Below are positions 9,157 to 17,760 of a stretch of 64,000 nucleotides of DNA, piece by piece. The DNA lies in NCBI RefSeq assembly GCF_013304735.1, contig NZ_JAAITI010000004.1, positions 1-64,000 of the forward strand, given 5' to 3'. The translations under genes were made by a program, and so were the position numbers. The notes under the pieces are model-generated. The model made no database searches. It was not told the origin of the DNA and saw nothing but the letters and a program-made list of their open reading frames with translations. The stretch's first letter is position 1; each line of letters starts with the position of its first letter. The DNA comes from Blautia luti (lineage in GTDB: Bacteria; Bacillota; Clostridia; Lachnospirales; Lachnospiraceae).

Positions 9157-9176
9157 TCTTTCCTCCAGGTATGGTT

Positions 9177-11222
9177 TTATTCTGTTCCTTTTTCAAACAT
9201 ATCGCTGACCTCGCAGATCAGGTTTGTAAGTTTTTCCGCTGCGCGGATCAGATATTCAACATCATCCACATAGCAATGTTTCTGCCTATCCCAGGCTTCT
9301 TTCAGGCTCTGTTTTTCTGCCTCCAGACTGTCACCCGGTTTCTTTTCCTTCAGGCTTTCCACCAGATCATAAAGGTTCTCATGATGGATGATCCTGCCTT
9401 TTCCCCACATCAGACGGTCCGGAGACTGTTTCATGATATATTCTGTAAAATGATAAAAAACTTCCCGTTCAAACTGAAATGCATAACAATTATTATCAAT
9501 ACTGTAAAAGGATTCCAGCGCAGGCGCAATCTCTCCTTTTTCCAGATATTCCATGGCTTCTTTCAGTGCATAAAGATTGTTCTGTACGGCCTGCTGGGGA
9601 AAGATCACATTGTCATCCCAGTCCAGACGCACCAGATAATCCTGGGATTTCCGAAATACACCGAGAAGCTTTTCGGTGATGGCATCGGCTTTTTTCCAGT
9701 CACGTTTTTCTTCCGGAATGCTGTTGAAGCGGCGCACCTGCTCTGAAAGAATGGCAGCTGCTTTTTTCGCTTCTTCTGTTTTTTCCAGAAGGAGAACACC
9801 GTTGGCGCCGGTCTGCATACACAGATCCAGATCCAAGCTCTCAATACTACCGGCCAGTGCCCGTCCGAAATCCATCGGCGGCAGTGCAAGACTGTCAATA
9901 GCAAGAAGGAGCCTCAGATAAAATTCGTGGTGGAATTTATATACTTCTTCCTCATAAACATCCTGGTTATCATACTGGGAATGATAATAATTTTCCATAA
10001 ACGGACCACCGCTGAAATCATTGACCATGGACGGGATCCCGGAAATCGCCATGGTAAAATCATCCGACCAGGTCTCAATGGGATACAGTGTAGTCATACC
10101 CTCCGGATAAATCCCCTCCGGCATCTGCACAGTATCCACGAAGCTACGCACAAAATCCGCATATTCATAGGTACATCGTATTGCGTCTCTGGTACTGTGT
10201 GCGTGAGCCGGAAGCTCGAAATTCAGATCTGCGATCACGTGTCCCGGCCACTCCGGTCTTGCCTCAAACACCTGACGATAAGCGCCTGTGGACCAGTCAT
10301 ATTTCGTGTCAGAAATCCCCCATTCTTCTGCTGCAAGCGCACATACTACAATGGTATGGCGAGGTCTGTATCCACCGCGGATCAGTGCCCGGGCAATTCT
10401 GATGATCATTGCTACGGCCGCATTATCGTCCTGAAATCCTTCAAAATAGGAATCATAATGGGCACTTAAAAGGATCATGGAATCGGAACTGGTTCCCGGG
10501 ATTTTTCCTACAATATTATAGGTATACTGGTCTTTAATCACCTCTGTGTCCGCGTCAAATTCCACGGAAATCTCCGGAATCTTCTTTCCGTCCTCATTTT
10601 TTTCTTCCATCAGACGGCGGATCTTAAGAAAATCTGCTCTGGACATGGAAAAAGCCGGAGCACTGGAAGGTCCTGCAATGTCCTGTGCATTCAAAGCCGT
10701 ATCGTCGATCTGTGCGTACCCTCTGCTCTGTACGGCAATGAGAGCTGCCGCGCCTTTTAAGTGAGCCTGATACACCGGATAATTGATCCACCACTCTTCT
10801 CTCTGGTTGATCTCGATAAGAACCAGCTTTCCTTTTACATCGATATTTTTATATTCGTCAGCAGTACCTTTTCCAAGATATACAAGGTCAAATTTCTGAA
10901 AGTCATCGGTCTTAAAATCCGTCTGGTATGCACCAAGCTGGATCTCATGCACGGTTCCCTCCTGGTCACGGTAGCGCATCACCGCTTTTTTAAATTCCCA
11001 TGCATCCACACGGATCTTGTCTTTCTCTACCTCGGTGAGGCCTGCTTCTTTCATTTCTTTTAAAAGCATATCTCCGGTTTTCCGTTCTGCCAGGGAACCT
11101 GCGGTGCGGTATCCCAGAACCGGATTTGTTTTTTCCTGTTCCATGCGCTTGGCCAGATCATAGGATTCTTTTACATCCAGGCATGAAACACATTTCTCCA
11201 CGATGTTCAAATTTACTGTCAT
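9177..11222 (-). CDS. M28-family zinc peptidase
   Basis: 681 residues. A PA-like insertion (residues ~110-215) precedes the M28 catalytic core. The zinc-site motifs in order are LLSAHYDS, QDDNAA (bridging Asp), CALAAEEWG (catalytic Glu and ligand Glu), an Asp/Glu region at LNFELPAH, and a late His in NYYHSQYDN. The long helical C-terminal region of ~220 residues is not recognised. No signal peptide is seen, so it is probably a cytoplasmic aminopeptidase acting on peptides. It is the first gene of the peptidase-GNAT-glucosidase group. Confidence 0.88.
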   Translation of the reverse strand: MTVNLNIVEKCVSCLDVKESYDLAKRMEQEKTNPVLGYRTAGSLAERKTGDMLLKEMKEAGLTEVEKDKIRVDAWEFKKAVMRYRDQEGTVHEIQLGAYQTDFKTDDFQKFDLVYLGKGTADEYKNIDVKGKLVLIEINQREEWWINYPVYQAHLKGAAALIAVQSRGYAQIDDTALNAQDIAGPSSAPAFSMSRADFLKIRRLMEEKNEDGKKIPEISVEFDADTEVIKDQYTYNIVGKIPGTSSDSMILLSAHYDSYFEGFQDDNAAVAMIIRIARALIRGGYRPRHTIVVCALAAEEWGISDTKYDWSTGAYRQVFEARPEWPGHVIADLNFELPAHAHSTRDAIRCTYEYADFVRSFVDTVQMPEGIYPEGMTTLYPIETWSDDFTMAISGIPSMVNDFSGGPFMENYYHSQYDNQDVYEEEVYKFHHEFYLRLLLAIDSLALPPMDFGRALAGSIESLDLDLCMQTGANGVLLLEKTEEAKKAAAILSEQVRRFNSIPEEKRDWKKADAITEKLLGVFRKSQDYLVRLDWDDNVIFPQQAVQNNLYALKEAMEYLEKGEIAPALESFYSIDNNCYAFQFEREVFYHFTEYIMKQSPDRLMWGKGRIIHHENLYDLVESLKEKKPGDSLEAEKQSLKEAWDRQKHCYVDDVEYLIRAAEKLTNLICEVSDMFEKGTE

Positions 11223-11322
11223 CCCTTTCTCGGCAGTTCCCTGCCGGCAGTTCCGTCCTCCCGGCAGAGATATTCCTCTAACTGTTATAGATTATACCTT
11301 ATCAATGTGCGGATTTCCAGAT

Positions 11323-11374
11323 AAAAAAAACGCGATTTGTTCTGACGGAAAAATCCATCTCACAAATCACGTTA
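11323..11374 (-). terminator. Intrinsic terminator downstream of the MacAB-type pseudogene
   Basis: On the minus strand AACGTGATTTGT pairs with ACAAATCGCGTT (one mismatch) and is followed by eight Ts. It lies 14 bases past the stop codon of the pseudogene. Confidence 0.85.
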
Positions 11375-11387
11375 TTATAATTTCTTT

Positions 11388-11789
11388 TTAACCGGAATAC
11401 CGAAGCGCATCAATAGGCTTCCTGGATGCTGCCTTGTTAGCCGGATACAGACCAAAAAGCACACCGATCATCAGAGACATGGTGTTGGTGACACCGGACA
11501 TGGCTTCCATGATCTCTGACTGATCCACAATGGAAAAAGCATCTTCGTCCTGCTCAAAGCGTTCCATCAGGAGCTCTGTAAACGCATTTTCTGCCAGGTC
11601 CAGATTACCGGTACCCACAATTGTCTTGGAAAGGTTCCCTTTTTTCGCCTCCGCCGATTACGTTTTCGCTGCTGTTTTCTGCGCCGGCTTCGTATGCGCC
11701 ACTTTAAAATATCCCACAGTTCCCGCACCTGCCACACAGACAGTCGCCACCGGGATGATCACCATAAGCCTTTTACGCCGTCGTTTCAT
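11388..11789 (-). pseudogene. Collapsed MacA-MacB-type efflux remnant
   Basis: From the ATG at 11789 the frame reads MKRRRKRLMVIIPVATVCVA, the membrane anchor of an HlyD/MacA-type adaptor. It meets a TAA at 11658-11660, then continues in the same frame with AKKGNLSKTIVGTGNLDL, also typical of the adaptor N-terminus. It then jumps without frameshift into a piece resembling a MacB periplasmic domain (DEDAFSIVDQSEI ... NTMSLMI) and finally into the MacB C-terminus (GVLFGLYPANKAASRKPIDALRYSG). Most of the adaptor, the whole ATPase and most of the permease are missing. This is a multiply deleted macA/macB locus with one nonsense codon. Its own terminator is intact. Confidence 0.8.
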
Positions 11790-12088
11790 TTTCCTTAATC
11801 TCCAAATATGTTATGTATGTTCTCTCTGTTTTAAAAATATTTTAAAAGAAAAATGTGTAAAGACTTTGTGTGATCTGTGAAAAAGGTATGATATTTTTCA
11901 CATGTAAATGCGGATAATTAATCATATTTTCTGTCTGTTACCGTCGTTTTTGTATATATTAAATATTATTTTAAATATTATGTATTATTTTCTGGTATTT
12001 TTTACTGAAATATGTTATAAAAGAAGTAAGAAAAACTACCGGAAATCAGATATTCCTGCTTCCGGTCCGAAATAAAGGAGGTATCTTT
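11790..12088. other. AT-rich divergent intergenic region
   Basis: About 300 bases between the pseudogene (minus) and the cytidylate-kinase-like gene (plus). It is very AT-rich, with a TTATAAAAG element near 12015 as a possible -10 for the plus-strand gene and a small hairpin CCGGAA/TTCCGG at about 12039-12064 in its 5' leader. No ORF or RNA gene was recognised. Confidence 0.4.
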
Positions 12089-12676
12089 ATGGCAAAACGT
12101 ATTATCACCATCAATCGTATGTTTGGAAGCAACGGACGCCTTATCGGCAAGACTCTGGCTGAAAACCTGGACATCGGTTTTTATGATAAAGAACTGATCG
12201 ACATGGCTGCCAAGAAAAACAATATCCCCTTCGACACCCTGGCAAAGGTAGACGAGAAAAAAGCCAGTCAGTGGGTATTTCCCGTTGACAGTGAGCTGCA
12301 GTTTACAGATAATTTCTCTTTTGTACCAATGAACGATGTGCTCTATGATCTCCAGAGAAAGATCATCCTGTCCCTTCCGCAGAGAGAGGACTGCGTAATT
12401 GTCGGCCGCTGTGCGACCAATATCCTGAAGGATAAATCACTTAAACTTTTTATCCATGCACCTTTTGAGGAAAGAGTTCAGAATGTGATACGCCGTACCG
12501 GCAGAGAAGAAGCCAGCGCACGGAAGCTGGTCAAAAAAATGGATAAAGAGAGAAAGGCTTACTATGAATACTTTACAGACAGCAAATGGCTGGATATGAC
12601 ACAGTATGATCTCTGTATTGACAGCAGCCGGTTTTCTATGGAGCAGATTATTGAGATTGTAAAGAGATGTCTTTAG
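12089..12676 (+). CDS. Cytidylate kinase-like family protein
   Basis: 195 residues, the only confident plus-strand gene in the window. The start ATG follows AAAGGAGG with good spacing. The N-terminus RIITINRMFGSNGRLIGKTLAENL has a glycine-rich loop that departs from the classic P-loop (GSNGRLIGK instead of GxxGxGK[ST]). It matches the cytidylate-kinase-2-like family, with DKELIDMAA, the lid-like RRTGREEASARKLVKKMDKER and a C-terminal DLCIDSSRF. Family members are annotated as nucleotide kinases, but the physiological substrate is uncertain; the true cmk is a different protein. Confidence 0.85.
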   Translation: MAKRIITINRMFGSNGRLIGKTLAENLDIGFYDKELIDMAAKKNNIPFDTLAKVDEKKASQWVFPVDSELQFTDNFSFVPMNDVLYDLQRKIILSLPQREDCVIVGRCATNILKDKSLKLFIHAPFEERVQNVIRRTGREEASARKLVKKMDKERKAYYEYFTDSKWLDMTQYDLCIDSSRFSMEQIIEIVKRCL

Positions 12677-13217
12677 GATTCTTTTTTTCTGAAAATTTTT
12701 TTCTGAAAAATGTTTTTACGCTTTGGAAGCGTAAGTGAAACCGCAGGGGGGGGAAGCACTCGTAGTTGCGAAAGGCCGTTTCCCCTCCCCTGCACCCCTT
12801 CCCTCTGGCCCCGCTAGAAATCGTACGTTTTGGTCATGTTACGTTACTGACAGGGCGATGGATTCTGCGTTTGTTTAAAACGCCAGGCTGTGCCGATCTC
12901 ATCGGCATAACACCTTTCAACAAGAAGACGTATCCTTCCCACACCTCCAACTGCGGACGCTCAACTCATCAAAACGTAAGAACAGGACACCACGCGTCCG
13001 CTTCTACCTCTCCGGCTGAAACGTCAGCCGGGGAAGTGACAGTCCTCCGAGCTGCTACGGAGGAGGGGTGATGATGGTTAGGTTGCGGGAGACGGCGTTA
13101 TTGCGGAAGGGCCCAGCTGTTTGAGCCGAAGGCGAGTTCTGGGCCCTTCCGCAATGGTTTTAGCCGGCTCACGGAACCTTAGCAGCATCCCCCGACGGAG
13201 TCCGGCCCGGAGGACTG
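12677..13217. repeat. GC-rich block of nested inverted repeats
   Basis: This gap is far more GC-rich than its surroundings and is packed with hairpins: TTACGCTT/AAGCGTAA near 12717-12735; a G-run/C-run pair GCAGGGGGGGG with CCCCTCCCCTGC (12743-12793); GCGTTT/AAAACGC and GCCGAT/ATCGGC near 12868-12906; GCGGACG/CGTCCGC near 12953-13001; CCGGCTGA/TCAGCCGG (13012-13031); and the long palindrome from 13027 described separately. A 101-codon open frame (12766-13071) crosses it but has low-complexity, repeat-driven content and no ribosome binding site, so I do not call it a gene. Confidence 0.6.
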
Positions 13218-13230
13218 TCACTTCCCCGGC
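13027..13230. repeat. 204-bp imperfect palindrome with 23-bp perfect ends
   Basis: The 23-bp arms GCCGGGGAAGTGACAGTCCT... (13027-13049) and their exact reverse complement (13208-13230) bound the element. Inside, ATTGCGGAAGGGCCCAG (13100-13116) and CTGGGCCCTTCCGCAAT (13139-13155) form a second perfect 17-bp arm pair. The DNA between outer and inner arms also pairs imperfectly (GGTTAGGTT with AACCTTAGC, and GACGGC with GCCGGC). The right arm overlaps the last codons and stop of the DUF362 gene. It may be a MITE-like or REP-like element, or encode a long hairpin RNA. Confidence 0.75.
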
Positions 13231-14324
13231 GTCCGTTCACCAATATACCCCTTCAAAAACTCATATATATCCCCCTCCAACGGCGGACACCCCTCCACAT
13301 AATTCTGAAACTTACAGGTACAGTGTCCCACACCAAGCACTCCCGTCTTACCACGATACCCCTGTCCGATGCAGATCTTTTCATCCAGCTTCTCAAAAAG
13401 CCCCTCTTCCTTCAGCATCTCCAATGCCGGGATCAGATACCCGTAGCAGGCACTGCAGGATTCCACTTCCTCCACGGCATCCGCAAGCTCCACAACCTTT
13501 CTGGATACCGGCATCCTCTGATCCGCACCATCCTCCAGAAATCTGACATCTGCTTTGGAAATATCTGAGCAGCCCACGCCAAGCTCACCTGCCAGCTTCA
13601 CATAAGGAACCTCAGCTACCTCATAATGCATCATCTGACACACATATGCATCCACAAGAACCGGATCACAGGCAGCCATCACCCGGTTCATCACGACAGG
13701 ATTTCCGCCATCCTCAAAATCCAGATCCCCGCAGATATTATCCACAACAATAAAGTCCTGCTGTATCCCCATATTCAGATGAGCAATGGGTTTATGAAGC
13801 CCCAGAGAATGAAACCGTCTCTTTTCCTTATTTGGGATCAACCCCTTCATATTCTTAAGGGCACAGGTGATCTTTGTCTGACAATGGCCTTTCAGAACCG
13901 GCACATTGATTAGAAAATCAAGCTCCTTTACCCGCTCACAGACATTCAGCTCCATTCCGCCGCAGTCCACAGAAATACCCTTATCCTTCTGCATATCCCA
14001 GAACGGCACCTGATACTCTTCCTCAAGCCTGTCAAAGCCACAGGTCTCAAAAGCCTCCCTTGTCTTATCTCCTACCCAGGATCCCTCCAGCATCACCATA
14101 TCCCGGAAGCCATGCTCCTTCAGATACTCGATAATTCCTGCAACCACTTCCGGATGAGTCGTTGCACCCCAGGAAGCCTCTGAAGGAGAAACCAGATTCG
14201 GCTTAATCCCGATCTTTTTCTTTCTGTCCCCGATATGAGATTGAAGATCCGCTTTTTCCAGAAGCTCCTTTGTCATTCTTTTATATTCCGTACCACTGGT
14301 AATAAAAATCTGATTTTTATCCAT
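13218..14324 (-). CDS. DUF362-family protein
   Basis: 368 residues from the ATG at 14324, which follows AAGGAA; an upstream in-frame extension has no ribosome binding site. The core matches DUF362 proteins: IGIKPNLVSPSEASWGATTHP, the LINVPVLKGH motif, ITCALKNMKGLIPNKEKRRFH and ACDPVLVDAYVC. The C-terminal third has scattered cysteines (CSACYGYL, GVGHCTCKFQNYVEGCPP) but no standard 4Fe-4S ferredoxin spacing. The family function is not established. The last codons TPGK and the TGA lie inside the right arm of the 204-bp palindrome, so the C-terminus may have been set by that element. Confidence 0.75.
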   Translation of the reverse strand: MDKNQIFITSGTEYKRMTKELLEKADLQSHIGDRKKKIGIKPNLVSPSEASWGATTHPEVVAGIIEYLKEHGFRDMVMLEGSWVGDKTREAFETCGFDRLEEEYQVPFWDMQKDKGISVDCGGMELNVCERVKELDFLINVPVLKGHCQTKITCALKNMKGLIPNKEKRRFHSLGLHKPIAHLNMGIQQDFIVVDNICGDLDFEDGGNPVVMNRVMAACDPVLVDAYVCQMMHYEVAEVPYVKLAGELGVGCSDISKADVRFLEDGADQRMPVSRKVVELADAVEEVESCSACYGYLIPALEMLKEEGLFEKLDEKICIGQGYRGKTGVLGVGHCTCKFQNYVEGCPPLEGDIYEFLKGYIGERTPGK

Positions 14325-14517
14325 AATTATCAAAATTCCTTTCTTTCTGCAATGTGAATGTTGATCCAGATCCACATCAAAACCCTGCAAAGCTTTTATC
14401 ATCAGATAAGCCAGACAAAACAGCCGACAAATACAGCAGTCATCACAATCATAAAAAATACCCTCTCTACCGGTTTCCCGGTAAAAAGGATATTTTATCC
14501 GACACAGCAGTCTCGTA

Positions 14518-15366
14518 TTATCTTTCGATCTTTGCCCCGTTCCACCATGGGAATTCTCGGTTCAGCCATTTTCCTGCAAGCTCACTCCATGGTTCACAGG
14601 CTCTTGCGATCCCTCTGCCGTTTTCGTTGGCAGTCAGCTCATTTGCCAGGCCGATCCCATGGGGTCCCTGCGGAAAAACATGATACTCCACTGGAATGCC
14701 CTTTTTATAGAGTGCCTGAACAAAGAGAAGTGTATTATCCAGCAGCACCGTCTGATCCTCAAAGGTATGCCAGATAAAGGTTCTGGGTGTATCTTCCGTA
14801 ACCTGAAATTCCAGAGACATCCGATCTTTCAGCTCCTCATAACGATCTCCCAGAAGATTTCGAAAGCTTTCTTCATGACCAGCTTCCCCTGAAGTGATCA
14901 CCGGATAATTCAGGATCATACCATTGGGACGGATCCTCTCGTTTTCCATTCCCGTGATTCCGGCAAGCTCCTCCGTATTCCAGAATACTCCCAGAGAAGC
15001 TGCCAGATGGCCACCTGCTGAAAAGCCGGACACAATGATCTTATTCTTTTCAATATGCCACTTATCGCTGTTCTCTCTGAGAAGAGCTACTGTTTTTGCC
15101 AGCTGACGGAGAGCCACCGGATATCTGGCAGGTGCCACACTGTAACGAAGCACCACTGCGTGATAGCCCATTCCCATAAACCGGACAGCAATGGCTTCTG
15201 CCTCTCTGTCTGAAGTCATGCAATAAGCTCCGCCCGGACAGATCACTATGACCGGACGCTTCTGTCCCGGATAGAGTTCTTCCGACTCCTGCCAGAAATA
15301 GGTCTCTATCCATGCCTCATTATAGTCCTTTGTTTTTTCTTCGATCACAATTCTTTCGTTGATCAT
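14518..15366 (-). CDS. Alpha/beta-hydrolase (acetylesterase/BD-FAE-like)
   Basis: 282 residues, no signal peptide. The oxyanion region is VIVICPGGAY in place of the usual HGGG/HGGA. The nucleophile elbow is GFSAGGHLAAS, the acid is in WHTFEDQTVLL and the His is in FPQGPHGIGLA. This arrangement is that of small carbohydrate acetyl- or feruloyl-esterase-like enzymes acting on oligosaccharides in the cytoplasm. The substrate is not determined. It lies 16 bases downstream of thrH. Confidence 0.85.
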   Translation of the reverse strand: MINERIVIEEKTKDYNEAWIETYFWQESEELYPGQKRPVIVICPGGAYCMTSDREAEAIAVRFMGMGYHAVVLRYSVAPARYPVALRQLAKTVALLRENSDKWHIEKNKIIVSGFSAGGHLAASLGVFWNTEELAGITGMENERIRPNGMILNYPVITSGEAGHEESFRNLLGDRYEELKDRMSLEFQVTEDTPRTFIWHTFEDQTVLLDNTLLFVQALYKKGIPVEYHVFPQGPHGIGLANELTANENGRGIARACEPWSELAGKWLNREFPWWNGAKIER

Positions 15367-15382
15367 TCCGACTTTCCCTTCT

Positions 15383-15985
15383 TCATTTCATTGCTTCCCT
15401 GATCGCTGCAAGAAGTTCATCGTACTCTTCGTAAGCAGGAACTTCCGGATGATCTGCACGGATCTGTTCTGTACTGCGGAAAAGGAAGCCTGCTTTGCTT
15501 GCCTGGATCATTCCGAGATCATTGTAGGAATCTCCGCTTGCGATAGTCTCAAATCCCATGGACTGCAGCGCCTTCACAGTTGTCAGCTTGGATTTCTCAC
15601 AGCGCATCTTAAAGCCTGTGATCTCTCCGTTCTCTGCTACTTCCAGGGAATTACAGAAAAGTGTCGGCCGTCCAAGCTTCTCCATCAGTGGAGTTGCAAA
15701 CTGTGTAAAGGTATCACTGATCAGTATCACCTGGGAAAAGGATCTCAGCTCATCTAGAAATTCCTTTGCTCCCGGAAGGGGATCGATCTTTGCAATAGTC
15801 TCCTGGATCTCTTTCAGTCCCAGACCATGTTCTTTCAGAATTCCAAGTCTCCAGTTCATCAGCTTATCATAATCCGGCTCATCACGGGTTGTTCTCTTGA
15901 GCTCCGGGATTCCGCTTGCCTCTGCAAATGCGATCCAGATCTCCGGTACCAGTACACCTTCTACGTCCAGACATGTAATATACAT
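15383..15985 (-). CDS. thrH: ThrH: phosphoserine phosphatase/homoserine phosphotransferase
   Basis: 200 residues, the family length. It is a HAD-superfamily enzyme with the unusual motif I CLDVEGVLVPEIW, motif II ILISDTFTQF, a motif III Lys (CEKSKLT) and motif IV ASGDSYNDLGMI. DVEGVL with VPE is distinctive of ThrH, which removes phosphate from phosphoserine and can pass it to homoserine, linking serine and threonine metabolism. The start ATG follows AGGAGG. It is followed closely by the esterase gene. Confidence 0.88.
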   Translation of the reverse strand: MYITCLDVEGVLVPEIWIAFAEASGIPELKRTTRDEPDYDKLMNWRLGILKEHGLGLKEIQETIAKIDPLPGAKEFLDELRSFSQVILISDTFTQFATPLMEKLGRPTLFCNSLEVAENGEITGFKMRCEKSKLTTVKALQSMGFETIASGDSYNDLGMIQASKAGFLFRSTEQIRADHPEVPAYEEYDELLAAIREAMK

Positions 15986-16120
15986 CTTTCATATCCTCCT
16001 CTTGATCCAACTTACCGTTGATATTTCACAGAGTCTGACTTCTTCCGGCTGTCAGAACTCTTTAATCTTTTAGCGCTTTACCCTGATATTACCATATGCT
16101 CTCAAGGTCTGTAAACAGTT

Positions 16121-17512
16121 TTATTTTTTCTTCTTTTCCGATTCATAGATTTTCAGCTCTTTCAGTGCTTTTTCCCCAAGAGGATACAGCATGAAAATAT
16201 TAAAGATCGTCATCAGGCCGATTCCTACATCTCCCAGATCCCATACAAATGTGTAAGCCGCGATCCCACCGATAAACAGCATCACCAGTGCCAGCACCTT
16301 ATATCCTGTCTGTGAACCCCAGTTATCACCAAAAAGATAAGCCACATTGCCTCTTGCATAAAACAGGATTCCCAGGAATGTGGAAAAGCTGAACATAAAC
16401 AGTGTTGCAGCAATAAAGATCACTCCAAACTGCCCCATATGATAATGCATGGCAGTCTGAAGAAGTTCCATTCCGGAAAGCCCCTGTACCAGATCTTCCG
16501 GGGCCAGAAGCATGATCATAGCTGTACAGCTGCAGATCACGATCGTATCCACAAATACACCCAGGGCCTGGACAAATCCGGCTTTTACCGGACTGTCACA
16601 TTCTGCTGCCGCTGCTGCACAGGGAGCGGAGCCGCTTCCCGCCTCATTGGAAAAAAGACCTCTTTTTACTCCGTTCATCAGCACGACGCCAAATCCGCCG
16701 GCAACAGCCTGACGAAATCCGAAAGCTTCTTCAAAAATCCGTTTAAATACTCCCGGCATACTTCCGAGATTTGTAAATATAATAAACAGCGTGATCACAA
16801 AATAAAGCACTGCCATCACCGGCACCAGAAGATCCAGAACTTTAACCGTTGCATTCTTCCGAAGCACGATCACAGCTGCGATCACTACCAGCACAATGGT
16901 AGTATACAGCGGCGGAATATCAAAAGCATTTTTGAAAGACGCCGTGACGGAATTGCTGATAACCTGACTGATCCCACACCAGCAGATCAGGCCGGAAATG
17001 GCAAACAGAACGGAAAGCAGAACCTTTTTTCGTTTTCTGCCCTGTTTTTCTTCCCAGTAGCGATGGATATAGTAGGCAGGACCGCCCCTGTATCCACCGT
17101 AAAGAGGATCCTTTTCTTTATAGAGCTGTGCCAGGGTTGCTTCGATAAAAGCAGTGGAGGAACCGATCAGCGCCGTGATCCACATCCAGAATACCGCTCC
17201 TGCACCTCCTGCCGAGATCGCAGCTACCACACCGACCAGGTTTCCCATTCCCACACGGGTAGCTGTAGATACGATCAGCGTCTGAAATGCTGAAAGATTA
17301 TTTTTGTCACTTTTCTTTTCTGACAGGGCTCGTACCATATCCGGAAAAAGACGGATCGGCAGAAGCTTTGTCCTGATGGTAAAATAGATACCGGTCGGAA
17401 TCAGAAGCAGGATCAGAAGTGAGATTCCCAGCGTACTTCCTCCCGGAAGCGGGATCCTTATCAGATCTCCCCACAGAAATGTATAGACCTTTTCGATCAT
17501 TGTTACTATCAT
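16121..17512 (-). CDS. Alanine/glycine:cation symporter (AGCS)
   Basis: About 463 residues from the ATG at 17512, which follows GGAAAGGAAA. There are about 10-11 transmembrane segments. Family signatures are GMGNLVGVVAAISAGGAGAVFWMW, the GPAYYI region (GGYRGGPAYYIHRYW) and NGVKRGLFSNEAGSGSAP. These proteins bring in alanine or glycine with Na+ (or H+). The C-terminus is Lys-rich (ESEKKKK). It stands alone, flanked by gaps, with thrH downstream. Confidence 0.93.
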   Translation of the reverse strand: MIVTMIEKVYTFLWGDLIRIPLPGGSTLGISLLILLLIPTGIYFTIRTKLLPIRLFPDMVRALSEKKSDKNNLSAFQTLIVSTATRVGMGNLVGVVAAISAGGAGAVFWMWITALIGSSTAFIEATLAQLYKEKDPLYGGYRGGPAYYIHRYWEEKQGRKRKKVLLSVLFAISGLICWCGISQVISNSVTASFKNAFDIPPLYTTIVLVVIAAVIVLRKNATVKVLDLLVPVMAVLYFVITLFIIFTNLGSMPGVFKRIFEEAFGFRQAVAGGFGVVLMNGVKRGLFSNEAGSGSAPCAAAAAECDSPVKAGFVQALGVFVDTIVICSCTAMIMLLAPEDLVQGLSGMELLQTAMHYHMGQFGVIFIAATLFMFSFSTFLGILFYARGNVAYLFGDNWGSQTGYKVLALVMLFIGGIAAYTFVWDLGDVGIGLMTIFNIFMLYPLGEKALKELKIYESEKKKK

Positions 17513-17651
17513 GTTACTGTTTCCTTTCCCCAATCACCCCATGTGATCGTTTTGTTCTCTTTTTCTGCCCGTTGTTTGTATTTATTTCTGCAACGTTTTA
17601 AACGGGCAAAGCGTGTCTTTCATTATAATAGCTTTCTGTTTGTATGTAAAG

Positions 17652-17684
17652 AAAAATCCCGAATCTTTCGATCCGGAATTTTTT
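17652..17684 (-). terminator. Intrinsic terminator after mgtE
   Basis: On the minus strand AATTCCGGATC pairs with GATTCGGGATT, with wobble pairs and a GAAA loop, followed by TTTTTC. It lies about 75 bases past the mgtE stop. Confidence 0.75.
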
Positions 17685-17760
17685 TGTATTGGTAACTTTT
17701 CTGTTATTCGACAGATTTCTGGTATCTGTCTGTTTTTATGAGCATAGCTGCATTTTACTC

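Noticed and set aside
12766-13071. 101-codon plus-strand open frame in the GC-rich gap
   Set aside because: No ribosome binding site, composition driven by inverted repeats and no recognisable domain.
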